Position numbers and translations under genes: made by a program. Below the pieces are notes generated by a model. It was given only the letters and a program-made list of their open reading frames with translations. It ran no database searches and was not told where the DNA came from. From Cranoglanis bouderius (taxonomy: Eukaryota > Chordata > Actinopteri > Siluriformes > Cranoglanididae): DNA of 64,000 bases. Where the stretch lies: assembly GCA_023630585.1 (NCBI GenBank), contig CM042545.1:2308415-2372414 (forward strand). Direction: 5' to 3'. Below, piece by piece: positions 31,886 to 42,274 of the stretch (its first letter is position 1; each line of letters opens with the position of its first letter).

Positions 31886-32108
31886 GCGGGTTTTTGTGAA
31901 TGGAGCTCGCGCTACTCTCAGCAACGCGGAGTGAGGAATGCGGAAGTGTTCGCGTAGTGAACGACTCTGGGAGTCAGCCGCTTGCTTAGCGAGTGACTTC
32001 GTGTACGAGGGTTCTCTAACATTGTTATGCTGCTAAATGTAACTCTACTCTGTAATCTCTCTCTCACATACACTTGTAATATAATAAAAGTTCTACATAT
32101 ATCTCTAT

Positions 32109-32581
32109 TAGGGATGGGCGATATTTTATCGTTCACAATATACCGGTAGAAATTCTCCCGACAATTAGTCTTCCCGCGATAATAACGATAAAGCCTAGTT
32201 GATGGCGTGTTTCTGTGTGCGACAGTCTGCGACCCATTCACAGCTCACGTGCAGAGTGAAAACAAGTATGGTGGAAGGTGGACGTGAAGCTGAGGAGGAG
32301 TTTATCGCTAAACGAGGAGCCTAGTGTTTGGATTTTTACTGTTTTTTTTTTATTATTCTTTTATGTAATTGGTATATTTTAGGAGCCTATCTGACGATGG
32401 GTAAGTTTTACTTTTAGATCAATGTTTGTGTTTCTGAGGCTCTCAAGACTGCATGCAGCTATCACTTGTAGCCAAAAACAGTGGTGAATGGTATTATATT
32501 TATATTGTCACTGATATTGTTATTGCAATAAATACCAGAAAATATCGTGATATAGTTTTAAGTCCATATCGCCCATCCCTA
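32109..32581. mobile_element. Non-autonomous hAT element (473 bp)
   Basis: TAGGGATGGGCGATATTTTA and the end ATATCGCCCATCCCTA are inverted termini, with an 8-bp target duplication ATCTCTAT/ACCTCTAT (32101-32108, 32582-32589; 7 of 8 match). The interior has a short first-exon-like frame ATGGTGGAAGGTGGACG...TAG (about 32269) and a donor-like GATGGGTAAG (32396-32405), suggesting a remnant of an intron-bearing hAT transposase gene. Confidence 0.85.
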
Positions 32582-32799
32582 ACCTCTATATCCCTTTTTT
32601 TCATTGAAACCATTTTTTTGATAGGAAACTAGTTGAGGAGCTGATTACATGAAATAAAAATATTAAATGGCAATGGCAAGATGTAACAGTGGTATTTTTT
32701 GTTACATTTATGTTGCCATTGGTTTGTGAAGGTTAATATATTAATTTAACAGCTTAGTGTTGTGTTTACAATTGCAATTTCAAATCTTTTTTGAATTTA

Positions 32800-32954
32800 A
32801 TTACTTTCTGGACTCGGCCGGACTCGACTCGGACACGGCCATTAAGGACTCGGACTTAAATCCGACTCGGCCCCTTTTGGACTCGGACTAGGACTCGATT
32901 GGTTAAGGACTTGGTCTCGACTCGAACTCGACAAAGGTGGACTCTGACCCAACA
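32800..32954. repeat. Fish interspersed repeat with GACTCG units
   Basis: Runs of GGACTCGGCC, GACTCGACTCGG and TCTCGACTCGAACTCGACAA ending GACCCAACACTAC are a known-looking teleost repeat end (possibly hAT-derived, recalled from memory). It directly precedes the Tc1 fragment at 32955. Confidence 0.45.
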
Positions 32955-33640
32955 CTACTAAAGAGTTTGGAATCCACCAATCCACAGTCAGGCAGATTAT
33001 GAACAAATGGAGGAAATTCAAGACCATTGTTACCCTCCCCAAAGTGGTCGACCAACAAAGATCACTCCAAGGGCAAGATGTGTAATAGTCTGTGAGGTCA
33101 CAAAGGAACCCAGGGTAACTTGTAAGCAACTAAAGGCCTCTCTCACATTGGCTAATGTTAATGTTCATGAGTCCACCTGTTTCACATCACCTTCTTATTT
33201 CAACTTGTCACATCGCTATTAGTCCTAAATTGCCTCTGTCCTAACTTTTTTGGAACATGTTGCATGCATCAATTTCAAAATAAACATTTATCTTCAAAAA
33301 AACTATGCAGTTGATTAGGTAAAACATCAAATACCTTGTATTTATACATTTTTTGTTTAAATACAAGTCAAAGTAAATTCACAAATCATTCCTCTTTGTT
33401 TTTATTAGCATTTTGCATACTGTCCCAACTTTTTGGAATTGGCGTTGTAAATGATAAGCGTTAGGTTTGGAGAAAGGAAAACACTGCATTCCAAACTGTA
33501 TCCCATCTGTGAAACATGGTGGTGGCAGTATCATGGTTTGGGCCTATTTTGCTGCATCTGGGCCAGGAAAACTCGCCCTCATTGAATGAACAATGAATTC
33601 TGAATTATATCAGTGATTTCTAAAAGAAAGGGTCAAGACA
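32955..33640 (+). pseudogene. Tc1-like transposase fragments split by another repeat
   Basis: The N-terminal part (32955-33180) reads KEFGIHQSTVRQIMNKWRKF and, shifted, GGRPTKITPRARCVIVCEVT. Then 33185-33455 is unrelated repeat sequence. After it 33470-33640 continues the transposase with SVKHGGGSIMVWAYFAASGP and GKLALIE. Both halves are on the + strand and in family order. Confidence 0.7.
33185..33455. repeat. Interspersed repeat interrupting a Tc1 fragment
   Basis: AT-rich, with the widely seen fish sequences CCTAACTTTTTTGGAACATG (about 33239) and TGTCCCAACTTTTTGGAATT (33420-33439); a scrap of similar sequence is at 9370. I recall it as a common teleost interspersed repeat but cannot assign the class. 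Confidence 0.5.
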
Positions 33641-34309
33641 TCTGTTTATTATGGTAAGAAGCAAATCACTTTAAAGCTGTACCCTGGATGCTGATACCAC
33701 ACTTTAGACAATCCAGAAGAGTTCTGTGGTCAATCATATCAAAAACACTAAGCACTAAGATCTAGAATAATTAATACAGCACACTTTCCAAAATCAACAG
33801 CCAGTAATAAATCGTTTCCAGATTCCATGTTATTCCATGCTCCTTGTCTAAAAAGTGACTGGAATTTTTCAAAAAATGTTGTTCCTGGTTAAAAATGAAG
33901 AAAGCTGAGAGAAAATTACCTTCTTTAAAACCTTTGAAAGAAAAAATTGTTTAGAGAATGTTGCAAAGCTGTACTGCCTATAGCATCAGTTTTTTCTTCA
34001 ACAATTCATCATATTCAACAATGGCTGAGAAATCTTTCAGTCACCGTATACTGTAGTTACCAGTGAACAAAAATACAGAGTTAAAACATAAAACTGTCAC
34101 TTTTTTAGTTAATAATACACTTGAAGTGTATCTCTCTCAGACTATAGTCATCAGTTAAATTCATGCCGATCTAAACATTAGTGTGGGACTTGTGTTTGTA
34201 TAATTCTTAAGAGACTCTTAACATTATGATGCCTCTGACAAATTTGCTCCCCATGTGACGAGACAGTTGCTGGTCTTGGTAAACTGATGCACAAGGGGCC
34301 AGTCTTGAT
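33641..34309. other. Intergenic, nothing recognised
   Basis: No exon or repeat family recognised. Confidence 0.5.
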
Positions 34310-34517
34310 GCTGCTGGTTTCCCCAATAACACAAAGCAAAGCCGGATGTGTGAGTGATTATTTGTGTTTCCGTATGTCTATACATTGATTCTGTCTAGAC
34401 ATTGTAAGCTGAGCAGTGACTCAAATACCAACAGTGTGTTAAAAATGTCAAACACCCCAAGACAGCAATCAAAGAGCACACCTATGTGGGCTACACATGA
34501 ACCCCTCCCTGTGCCCC

Positions 34518-34559
<42 letters not shown>

Positions 34560-34650
34560 TACAGCTAAGGGACAAAATTGATCTCGAACTTAGCTTGAAG
34601 CTTAGGAAAGAAAATATCAAATCAGTAAAAGTCAGTTGTGTCTCTGACAC
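34310..34650. repeat. Diverged duplicate, copy B
   Basis: CTGCTGGTTTCCCCAATAAC, ATACATTGATTCTGTCTAGA, CAGTGACTCAAATACCAACA, a (CA)n, ATTGATCTCGAACTTAGCTT and GAAAATATCAAATCAG mirror copy A 18.3 kb away, same orientation. Confidence 0.7.
34519..34555. repeat. (CA)n microsatellite
   Basis: A perfect CA array inside duplicate copy B. Confidence 0.95.
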
Positions 34651-35226
34651 AAAGTCTCTGTGCTTGTGAGGGCAGGGATGAGAGTCCCTCGCAGAGTCCC
34701 TCCCCATCGCAGAGCACCACACTCATTCGCTCAGAAACTTATCCATGCAACCTCCTGTCATGTTTTGGGAGGTGGGAGGAAACCAGAGAACCCATAGGGA
34801 ATACATGTCGCTTATCAGTTTTTTGTTTTGCAAAATAAACCCACTTTAGACTGACACAACACTACAATCTCTCTCTGGCATTGTGCCTTTCACCACCAAC
34901 ACCGTTGCTTGAAGGCAGTGAAACACTGTGACAGCGGCCCATGACAATACCCCTCCCTGTCAGCAGAGGTCACTGTCACTGGAGACTGTTCACTTGCTGC
35001 ATAATATATTCCGCCCCTTGACAGGTGCCACTTTAACAAGATAATCAATGTTATTCACTTGACCTGTCAGTGGTTTTAAAGCTATGGCTGATCAGTGTAA
35101 ACCCATATTGCCTCCGTTCCAGTGTCTAAATTCTGAGTCATACTGTTCTATCTGCCTTGTCCATGTTATGACCCTTTGCTAACTTTCCCCTTGACTATTC
35201 TCTGTATTATCCCTGCCTATTGTCAG
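34651..35226. other. Intergenic; short repeat scrap only
   Basis: CATGTTTTGGGAGGTGGGAG and GAAACCAGAGAACCC (34759-34793) belong to the SINE-like family also seen at 47560-47600, in reverse. Otherwise nothing is recognised. Confidence 0.5.
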
Positions 35227-35695
35227 GATAGAAGGGAAAATGGATGGGGCAAAATACCGTCAAATTCTTGCGGGAAATCTGCTGCCCTCTGCCAGAAAGT
35301 TGTCAATGGGTAGAAGGTTTACCTTCCAACATGTCAATGACCCAAAGCACACAGCAAAACTGACCACACAGTGGTTGAAGGAGAAAAAGGTGAATGTCCT
35401 TGCATGGCCTAGTCAGAGCCCAGACTTAAACCCCATTGAAAATCTGTGGAATGACTTGAAGACTGCAGTCCACAAACGGTCACCATCAAATTTAACTGAA
35501 CTTGAGCAGTTCTGCAAAGAAGAATGGGCAAATATTGCAAAGTCTAGATTTGCAAAGTTAGTAGAGACATATCCCAACAGACTAAAGGCTGTAATTAAAG
35601 CAAATAGTGGTTCAAACAAAATGGGGGGTGATCCTTTTTCCAACTCAGTGATTCTGTTTTTCATTTTTATTTTACTATTTTTTCTGACATGTTGG
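35227..35695 (+). pseudogene. C-terminal half of a different Tc1-like transposase
   Basis: One open frame (from 35240) encodes MDGAKYRQILAGNLLPSARK, FTFQHVNDPKHTAKLTTQWL (second catalytic Asp; QQDNDPKH expected), SPDLNPIENLWNDLKTAVHK (Glu) and a C terminus ending AIIKAN/GSNKMGG-like. It is unbroken to the transposase end and then runs into the inverted element at 35700. The N-terminal half is missing. Confidence 0.85.
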
Positions 35696-35699
35696 TGTT

Positions 35700-36753
35700 A
35701 TATCTTTCATTTAACATCTGTTGATATTTGATAAAGTCCATGATGCCATGTATCCTAACAAAATGTCCAGGTCCTCTGGCAGAAAAACAGCCCCAAAACA
35801 TTAAAGAGCCACCACCATATTTAACCGTGTGCATGAAATACTTTTCCATATGGCTACCTCTCTGTGTGCACCAAAACCAACTCTGGTGTTTATTGCCAAA
35901 AAGCCCTATTTTAGTTCCATCTGACCATAGAACCTGATACCATTTGAAGTTCCAGTAGTGTCTGGCAAACTGAAGACACTTGAGTTTGTTTTTGGATGAG
36001 AGTAGAGGCTTTTTTTTCTTCGAAACCCTTTCAAACAACTTGTGGTGATGTAGGTGACTTCAGATTGTAGTTTTGGAGACTTCCAAGATGCAACTAACTT
36101 CTGCAATTCTCCAGCTGTGATCCTTGGAGATTTTTTGGCCACTTGAACCATCCTCTTCACAGTGCGTTGAGACAATATAGACACGCGTCCAATTCCAGGT
36201 TGATTCATAACATTTCCAGTTGACTGGAACTTCTTAATTATTACCCTGGTGTTGGAAATGGGCATTTTCAGTGCTTGTGCTATTTTCTTATAGCCACTTC
36301 TCATTTTGTGAAGCTCAACAACCTTTTGCCGCACATCACAGCTATATTCCTTGGTCTTACCCAATGTTATGAATGACTAAGGGAATTTGGCCTATGTGTT
36401 ACCTCATATTTATACCCTGGTGAAACAGGAAGTCATGGTTGAACAATTTCCTGTTCCTAGTCACCCAGGTGTACTAAAAAAAAAAAATTAAATATGAATG
36501 GGAATATACTTCAAATATATTTTTCTCATATGAATTCATAGAGGTGCCAATAATTGTTGCACACCTATATTTAACAAAGATATTTCTGGATAAACCTGTG
36601 TTGTGTTTGCAGTTGTTTGATATCCATGAGAGCAGAGTATTTTTGTGAAATTTTTTTTAAACAAAAGATCAAAAGGTTAAACAATAAAGACAATTTTTCA
36701 CAGCCTTCTTTTCTCATATTTACCAAGAGTGCCATTATTAGTGGAGGGCACTG
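35700..36753 (-). mobile_element. Tc1-like element, 3'-truncated, minus strand (family of 58950-61789)
   Basis: The terminus GTGGAGGGCACTG ends at 36753 and is followed by TA. Reading leftwards are the terminal repeat, then MGKTKEYSCDVRQKVVELHK at 36364, an HTH (KKIAQALKMPISNTRVIIKK), and in another frame FARHYWNFKWYQVLWSDGTK (Glu of SDET replaced by Gly) and GGGSLMFWGCFSARGPGHFV. It stops at about 35700, where the next Tc1 (35227-35695, opposite strand) abuts it; the second Asp and the Glu are missing. Confidence 0.85.
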
Positions 36754-37320
36754 TATATTCATTCTGACATTCTGAATTTTAGTAGTCCACAATCAAACTG
36801 CTGTTCACTCACTCACTCACTCTCCACATTGCTAATCCACAATGAGCACAACATAAGCTTATAGGTTGTCGTTGTCGTGCAGTGGCATGTCACATGATGT
36901 AAACTGACATACAGAGTGTTTTATTTAAAGCTAAATTATTATTAAATGAAATCCAAAATGAATTGAAATACCCTATGCATGCAAAGGGATCAGGTAACTT
37001 GACTGTACCTACAGGCAGAATAAAAAAGGCATTTTTTGACATTTAAACATTTTAACCTTTTCATTTCATTTTCATGAACTCTGACCATTACTACAATCCT
37101 ACTTTTTATTACTACTTGAGACATGACTGTGGGGTTTCCTTTCTATAGACAGGAACATTGTATACTTACTATCATTAGCCATCCAAATGGTCATTTTTCT
37201 TACTCAAGCTGAAAAGTTTTAACAACTTACTGATTTTCTATACCTGATAAAAAGGTTTATTCATTATTCACACCCATTATTCTTTCTCTCCCTCTCTCTC
37301 TTTAAAACACACACAGAGGG
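36754..37320. other. Intergenic, nothing recognised
   Basis: AT-rich with (CACT)n at 36807-36822. Confidence 0.5.
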
Positions 37321-37321
37321 A

Positions 37322-37407
<86 letters not shown>
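37321..37407. repeat. (GA)n microsatellite
   Basis: About 85 bases of nearly perfect AG preceded by a CT-rich stretch (37280-37302), so a hairpin is possible. Confidence 0.97.
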
Positions 37408-38377
37408 ATTAACTAAACCAAATGCCACAACTGTCCACAGTGGATTATCAAGAGAGTGTGTGAGGGTGAGACAGAATTCATGCAGCTTTGAGAAAGATTA
37501 TTTGATGGAATGGGATTAAAGTTTATTCTGACAGTTTAGTGCTTATTATGTCAGGTCAGAGTGCAGTTTGATGCTAACGGGACTTAAAAGCATATACTTC
37601 CGTTTGAACCGCCAGCTGTAGAACGAAATCACTTTTCTATTGAGCTCCAATAGCTGAAGCTTAATACTTTACCTCCTTCTATCCAGGATATTGACCAGGA
37701 TTATGCACTTAGTGAAGATGAATGAATGAATTATGAGAGTATAATTTTAATTTTCTTTGTCTTAAAAATGGATTATTTATAGATTCACTGATGACATTGT
37801 ACATTTCTTAACTTTGGAATCATTACTAGATCAGAACTAGGAGCAAGACATTGGGAGTCAAGAATCTCTTTGATGATGTAAGCATTATTAAGATTTATTT
37901 TTTTCAGACATTAACTTGTCTTGTTTTATTCCCAGATAGTTTCTTCTTTCTAGAAATAAATGCTTGAAATAATATAGGACAAGACAATTTTAAGCTTGTC
38001 TAAAAATATGCTTAATAATCTTATATTTCGGATCACAATGAAATTTTGCAACATTTAGATATAGCAATTCACTTGCTATAATATAATTTGCTGTGATCGA
38101 GAGTTGGGCAAATTATTGAGGAAATGTAATCTGGTACTCAATACAAATGACATGATAAAAAATATAATGCAGTCATTTTAATTGACTTAATGACGATTAT
38201 ATATTAGCATTTTAATCAGTGTGGCTGGGTGCTTTATATTTATTCTCTTATTAGTGTTTTATGTATGTTCTGTGTTTTTTGTTTTTAATATTTATGTTTT
38301 ATATGCTCTTAACTATGTACAGCACTTTGGTTTTGATTTTGATTTTTGGTCTCATGTTTTCCACATAGTTTAAAATA
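37408..38377. other. Intergenic, nothing recognised
   Basis: AT-rich; a LINE-tail-like scrap at 38318-38340. Confidence 0.5.
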
Positions 38378-38762
38378 CAGGGTGTGCCAAAAGTCTTCTG
38401 ACATGGGAGAAACTAACACTTTTTAGCAAAATGTCTTCCAAAATTATTCATACTTAGTTTATATTATATATTTTTTTTCAGATAGCCTTTAAGAATGCCT
38501 TTAACATAAGAAGAACTTATTGAAATCATTCTCATGGCTGGATTGGGAATCTGTCGTAAGGTTGCGATAGACTTTAACAGGAAACATGGCAAGCACATCA
38601 CACACGACACTGTTGCCAAACTTATTAACAAATTCAAAAAGACTGGAAGTGTTGTGGACCAACCGAGAAGTGGACGTCCACGAACATCCACTGATGAAAA
38701 CACAACTGTTGTGATATTGGCAAACATAGTCCCCTATGTATGGAGACTATTGGGACACCCTG
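38378..38762 (+). mobile_element. Short mariner-type element with transposase N terminus
   Basis: CAGGGTGTGCCAAAAGTCTT at the left and TTGGGACACCCTG at the right are inverted ends, with TA flanks (38376-38377, 38763-38764). The open frame 38534-38740 encodes MAGLGICRKVAIDFNRKHGK, HDTVAKLINKFKKTGSVVDQ and PRSGRPRTSTDENTT, the paired-type HTH of the IS630/mariner superfamily. The catalytic domain is deleted. Confidence 0.85.
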
Positions 38763-38837
38763 TATACTTACAGCAACTTATTGCCCCCTTAGACTTAAAA
38801 TCTGGTTGTGCCACCTTCTGAAACCAAACGCTTCTGA

Positions 38838-39085
38838 TCTGGAGATCAGTCCTTCAATTACTGCTAGGATTAGGACTTACTCCAGTGCTTTCGATTATTG
38901 TCTTGCTGCATAATCCAGTTGTGCTTGAGTTTCAACTTATGGACTGAAGACTGGACATCCTTTAGGATTTTCTGGTAGAGAGCAGACTTCATGTTTCCCT
39001 CAAGTATTGCAAGTTGCCCAGGCCCTGAAGCAGCAAAGCATCCCCATACCATCACACTTCCTCCACCATGCTTGGCCGTAGGTAC
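38838..39085 (-). pseudogene. Tc1-like transposase fragment, minus strand
   Basis: MMVWGCFAASGPGQLAILEG, SALYQKILKDVQSSVHKLKL and KHNWIMQQDNNRKHWSKS (second Asp present; DPKH changed to NRKH) read from 39055 to 38870. No terminal repeats are seen. Confidence 0.8.
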
Positions 39086-39149
39086 AGTTGCACTAACTCA
39101 TCATAAATTTTTATTTATTTAGTTACTTGTTATACTCTGAACTATACCT

Positions 39150-39215
39150 GGTTTTGTACAGCACAGTGGTCAACTTTTGTGTTTATTTGTGCTTTATAAA
39201 TAAATAAATCAAATC
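39150..39215 (+). repeat. LINE 3' tail scrap
   Basis: GTACAGCACAGTGGTCAACT, then TTATAAATAAATAAATCAAA and (TCAAA)n resemble another LINE tail. A similar TACAGCACTTTGGTTTTGAT scrap is at 38318-38340. Confidence 0.45.
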
Positions 39216-40139
39216 AAATCAAAGGTCTATATTCGGTTTGCAGCCATATTCCAAATACGATGTTCATATGAGTACAGCCACCAGGATATTCCTGTATACA
39301 TGGTTGTTGTTAGTATGCCTGAGTTTCCATTCCTAACACCTAGCCCACAGCTAAGCATCTGTTACCACAATTCCTTGCGGACTGAGCCTGCGCATATATC
39401 TCCTTTCAGTGGATTTTCAGAATAAGTTGTTTGGATGCAGGCATTAAAACAGGCATATTACGGGGGTGGGAATCAGAATTTCGGGGGATCAGAATATTGT
39501 CTTAATCTGAATCAGCCAATCGGATTGCGGAGTCTACCTGAACCTGAACTAATCTGAATATTGCCAAATAAACGTAGTCAATGTTATCAGTGTTATCAAG
39601 CTATACTGTGCTGGGAATAGTTCACCAGTGGTTGACCAATGGTGGATGGTGAAGAGGAAGGTTGACAAATTCTTCCTAGCAACAGCTGGTCAAGCGCAGT
39701 GGGTAAGGATGCTGCCTCACAGCACCAGGGTCTTTGGTTCGCATGTTCTCCATGTGTTTGTGTGGATTTCCTGCCCACTCAAAGGCAGGTAAATGGATTG
39801 CCCTGTGATGGACCGGTGTGTTCCTGAGATCCATCACAACCCTGAGCAGACGCTGTTACTGAAGATGAACGAAAGAATTAACAGCTGAATAGTCATAAGT
39901 GCATACCTATAAAGCGCATATTTTAGGTGTACGTTATAAACAAGCAACCTGATGACTATAGATACTGAAATCGAGAGATGAAGGAAGTCTGGACATTCAT
40001 GTCAAGAGCAGGACTTGCAGGAGGTGCCAAAACGTCACTGTTTAATACTTTATCATAACTAGTCTCGATTCCCTTGTATCCTTACCTCATTTCAATGCTA
40101 AGAGGACACGCGTAGTAATAAAAAAAAAATGTTTTGTAA
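39216..40139. other. Upstream flank of the EFR3 promoter
   Basis: Apart from the SINE-like repeat at 39690-39885, repeated GAATATTG/CAGAATWT words around 39240-39570 suggest a decayed DNA element. No exon of another gene is recognised. Confidence 0.45.
39690..39885. repeat. SINE-like repeat, degraded
   Basis: GCGCAGTGGGTAAGGATGCT, TCGCATGTTCTCCATGTGTT, TGATGGACCGGTGTGTTCCT and ACTGAAGATGAACGAA keep the order of the family-3 repeat. Confidence 0.55.
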
Positions 40140-40719
40140 ACAACCCCCTCCACTCCCGCCCCAAAAAACCCACACTCGGCTGCCTGCTGTACTCAGAGAG
40201 CAACTCCCATATCCGCGTTGCTCAGTGACGTAACGCCAGTCTAAAACAGGAAGCGCTAATCTCAAGGGGTTTATCTCCGCTCGTCCGCAGGTATTTATTC
40301 TCAGTTTTCGGTTTGTATCTTTGCTATATTGTGTGTGGTCTGTCTATTAAACGCTGCAGCGACACACAGCTATATCCCCTGCATGTGTCACAAACCCTTT
40401 CAGTGGTGTTGTTATTGTCATGCTAAGCTAATTAGCTAGCCGCCGACAGTGTGTCAGAATGCGGGTGATACGGATGATGACACGTCTCTGAACGCTCGCA
40501 GTGTCTCTTCGATGCCATATGTGTTTGAACTCATTGCTCGTCACAGTTTATTATTCTTTATTCGTTCTTTATTATGTTTTAGCGTCCCAGGCGGTCGGGC
40601 TTCAGACGTGGTGTGTGGACTTTCGGCGAAACCTTAAACAAACAAACAAACAAACAAACAAAAAGCTCCCCAGCTCCAATCGCGGTGAGTCAGAAGATCT
40701 GCGCTGTGTTTGCACAAGA
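40140..40719 (+). promoter_or_regulatory. Putative EFR3 promoter and 5' leader
   Basis: This stretch between repeat-rich DNA and exon 1 is CpG-richer than its surroundings and has clustered promoter-type sites: an Sp1-like CCCGCCCC (40155-40162), a CRE-like TGACGTAA (40226-40233) and an ETS-like CAGGAAG (40247-40253). No TATA box is evident near them, which fits a housekeeping promoter. The probable leader holds an (AAAC)n tract (about 40635-40661), several upstream ATGs, and donor-like GTGAGT (40685-40690), so it may be spliced. The start site is not known; placement comes from the exon 1 position. Confidence 0.5.
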
Positions 40720-40729
40720 ATGCCTGCCG
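40720..40729 (+). CDS. efr3a: EFR3 exon 1 (initiator exon, 10 nt of coding sequence)
   Basis: ATGCCTGCCG is followed by a strong donor GTAAGC at 40730. It encodes Met-Pro-Ala plus the first base of a Gly codon (phase 1), which exon 2 completes with GT to give MPAG then VCGCCG. Human EFR3A likewise starts MPTR before its Cys cluster. An A at -3 gives an acceptable Kozak context. The exon lies just downstream of a GC-richer promoter-like stretch. It is chosen over another phase-1 ATG with a donor (about 49897-49921) because that one gives an unrelated N terminus and has no promoter-like context. Confidence 0.8.
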
Positions 40730-40877
40730 GTAAGCACAAGAGCGATTTTTAATGTTTAATGTTTACACCAGTCAGAAATAAAGCATGATCTCTCTTCTAT
40801 CCCTCACACACTGATTTGCAGAATTATTACTGGCCACTAAACTGGTTTTACTTTTGTTGACAGTAACGTCTTTGATG

Positions 40878-40922
<45 letters not shown>

Positions 40923-40997
40923 CTAGCCTTATTGTTGTTGTGGTTTGAAACTTGTTTCTCACATAGGACTTGGTCAACACACACACACACACACACT

Positions 40998-41028
<31 letters not shown>

Positions 41029-42228
41029 GCCCACTTCTAAAGGGAAGTGTGAAAATGCCTGAAGGTTACTATAAATAATAGTCACTAGTAGATCCAGAAC
41101 TTTCAGATAGATCCAGAAAATCTGTATTTGCTTTGTAAGCTTGGGCCTTTTTGTCTTGACAGCGTGTAATAAGAGCATTTAAGAGCATGTGTTCTTATTG
41201 ATCTCATATGTCTGAATGACATGTTCATGGTCATCACAGTGACTTGCTCAGTTTTTCTACATCAGTGCTTTTTCCATTCGTATGAACATGGATTTCTGTA
41301 CTACAATGGACCAATGTGGTCCTATATAATATACTAATATTATATACAGTACTGTGCAAAAGTTTTAGGCACATGCAAAGAAATGCTGTGGTGCAAAGAT
41401 GCCTTTTAGCTAGCCGCACTTGTTCAGTAAGTAAAGTAACCTGCACATGAGTTTTAGCCGAGGTTACCTCATTCATTTCCACAACGCATGTGCACCATGA
41501 GTGGCAGGGGACTTTGTGGGACACAGAAGAGGTCCACTGCTGCGCATAACGTCTGCTGCTCATAATGGCACCAAAATAATAAATACGCAAAAAATATGAT
41601 GAGTCGCATTGTGTTCTCGGTGCACATTTGTGATGACGTAAGATGAACGCAAATGCACCGGGGTTCGATAGAATCAAGTGAGTCTGAATCCAGACCAGCG
41701 CTGCGGGGGGCACCGGGAACAATCACACTCGGATTCGGACCGCAGCAAACATGCCCAGTGTGAAAACCACCTAAGAGGCCCAAACCTGTTCCAGCATGAC
41801 AATGCACCTTGCACAAAGCGAGCTCCATGAAGACATGGTTAGACTCCAAGGTTGGATTGGAAGAACTCGAGTGTCCTGCTCAGAGCCCTGACCTCAACCC
41901 CACTGAACACCTTTGGGAAAAACTGGAAGGCTGACTGCACCCCAGGCCTCCTCACCTGACATCAGGGCCTGGCCCTCGCTAATGCTCTTGTGGCTGAATG
42001 AACACAAATCCCCAAAGCCACGCTCCAAAATTTAGTGGAAAACCTTCCCAGAAGATTGGAGGTTATTATAACAGCAAAGGAGGACTAAATCTGGAATGGC
42101 ATATTCAAAAACGCACATATGGGTGTGTGTGAGACTTGCTCTGGGTCGGGATGAGAATGAGGATACAGGAGGTAGCTTGGTACAACTCAAAAGGTGCTTT
42201 ATTTTTTACTTTCGCTTTTCAGCAGATT

Positions 42229-42274
<46 letters not shown>

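Noticed and set aside
32842..33129. 95-codon minus-strand open frame with cysteines and hydrophobic stretches
   Set aside because: It is antisense to the GACTCG repeat and a Tc1 transposase fragment read on the + strand.
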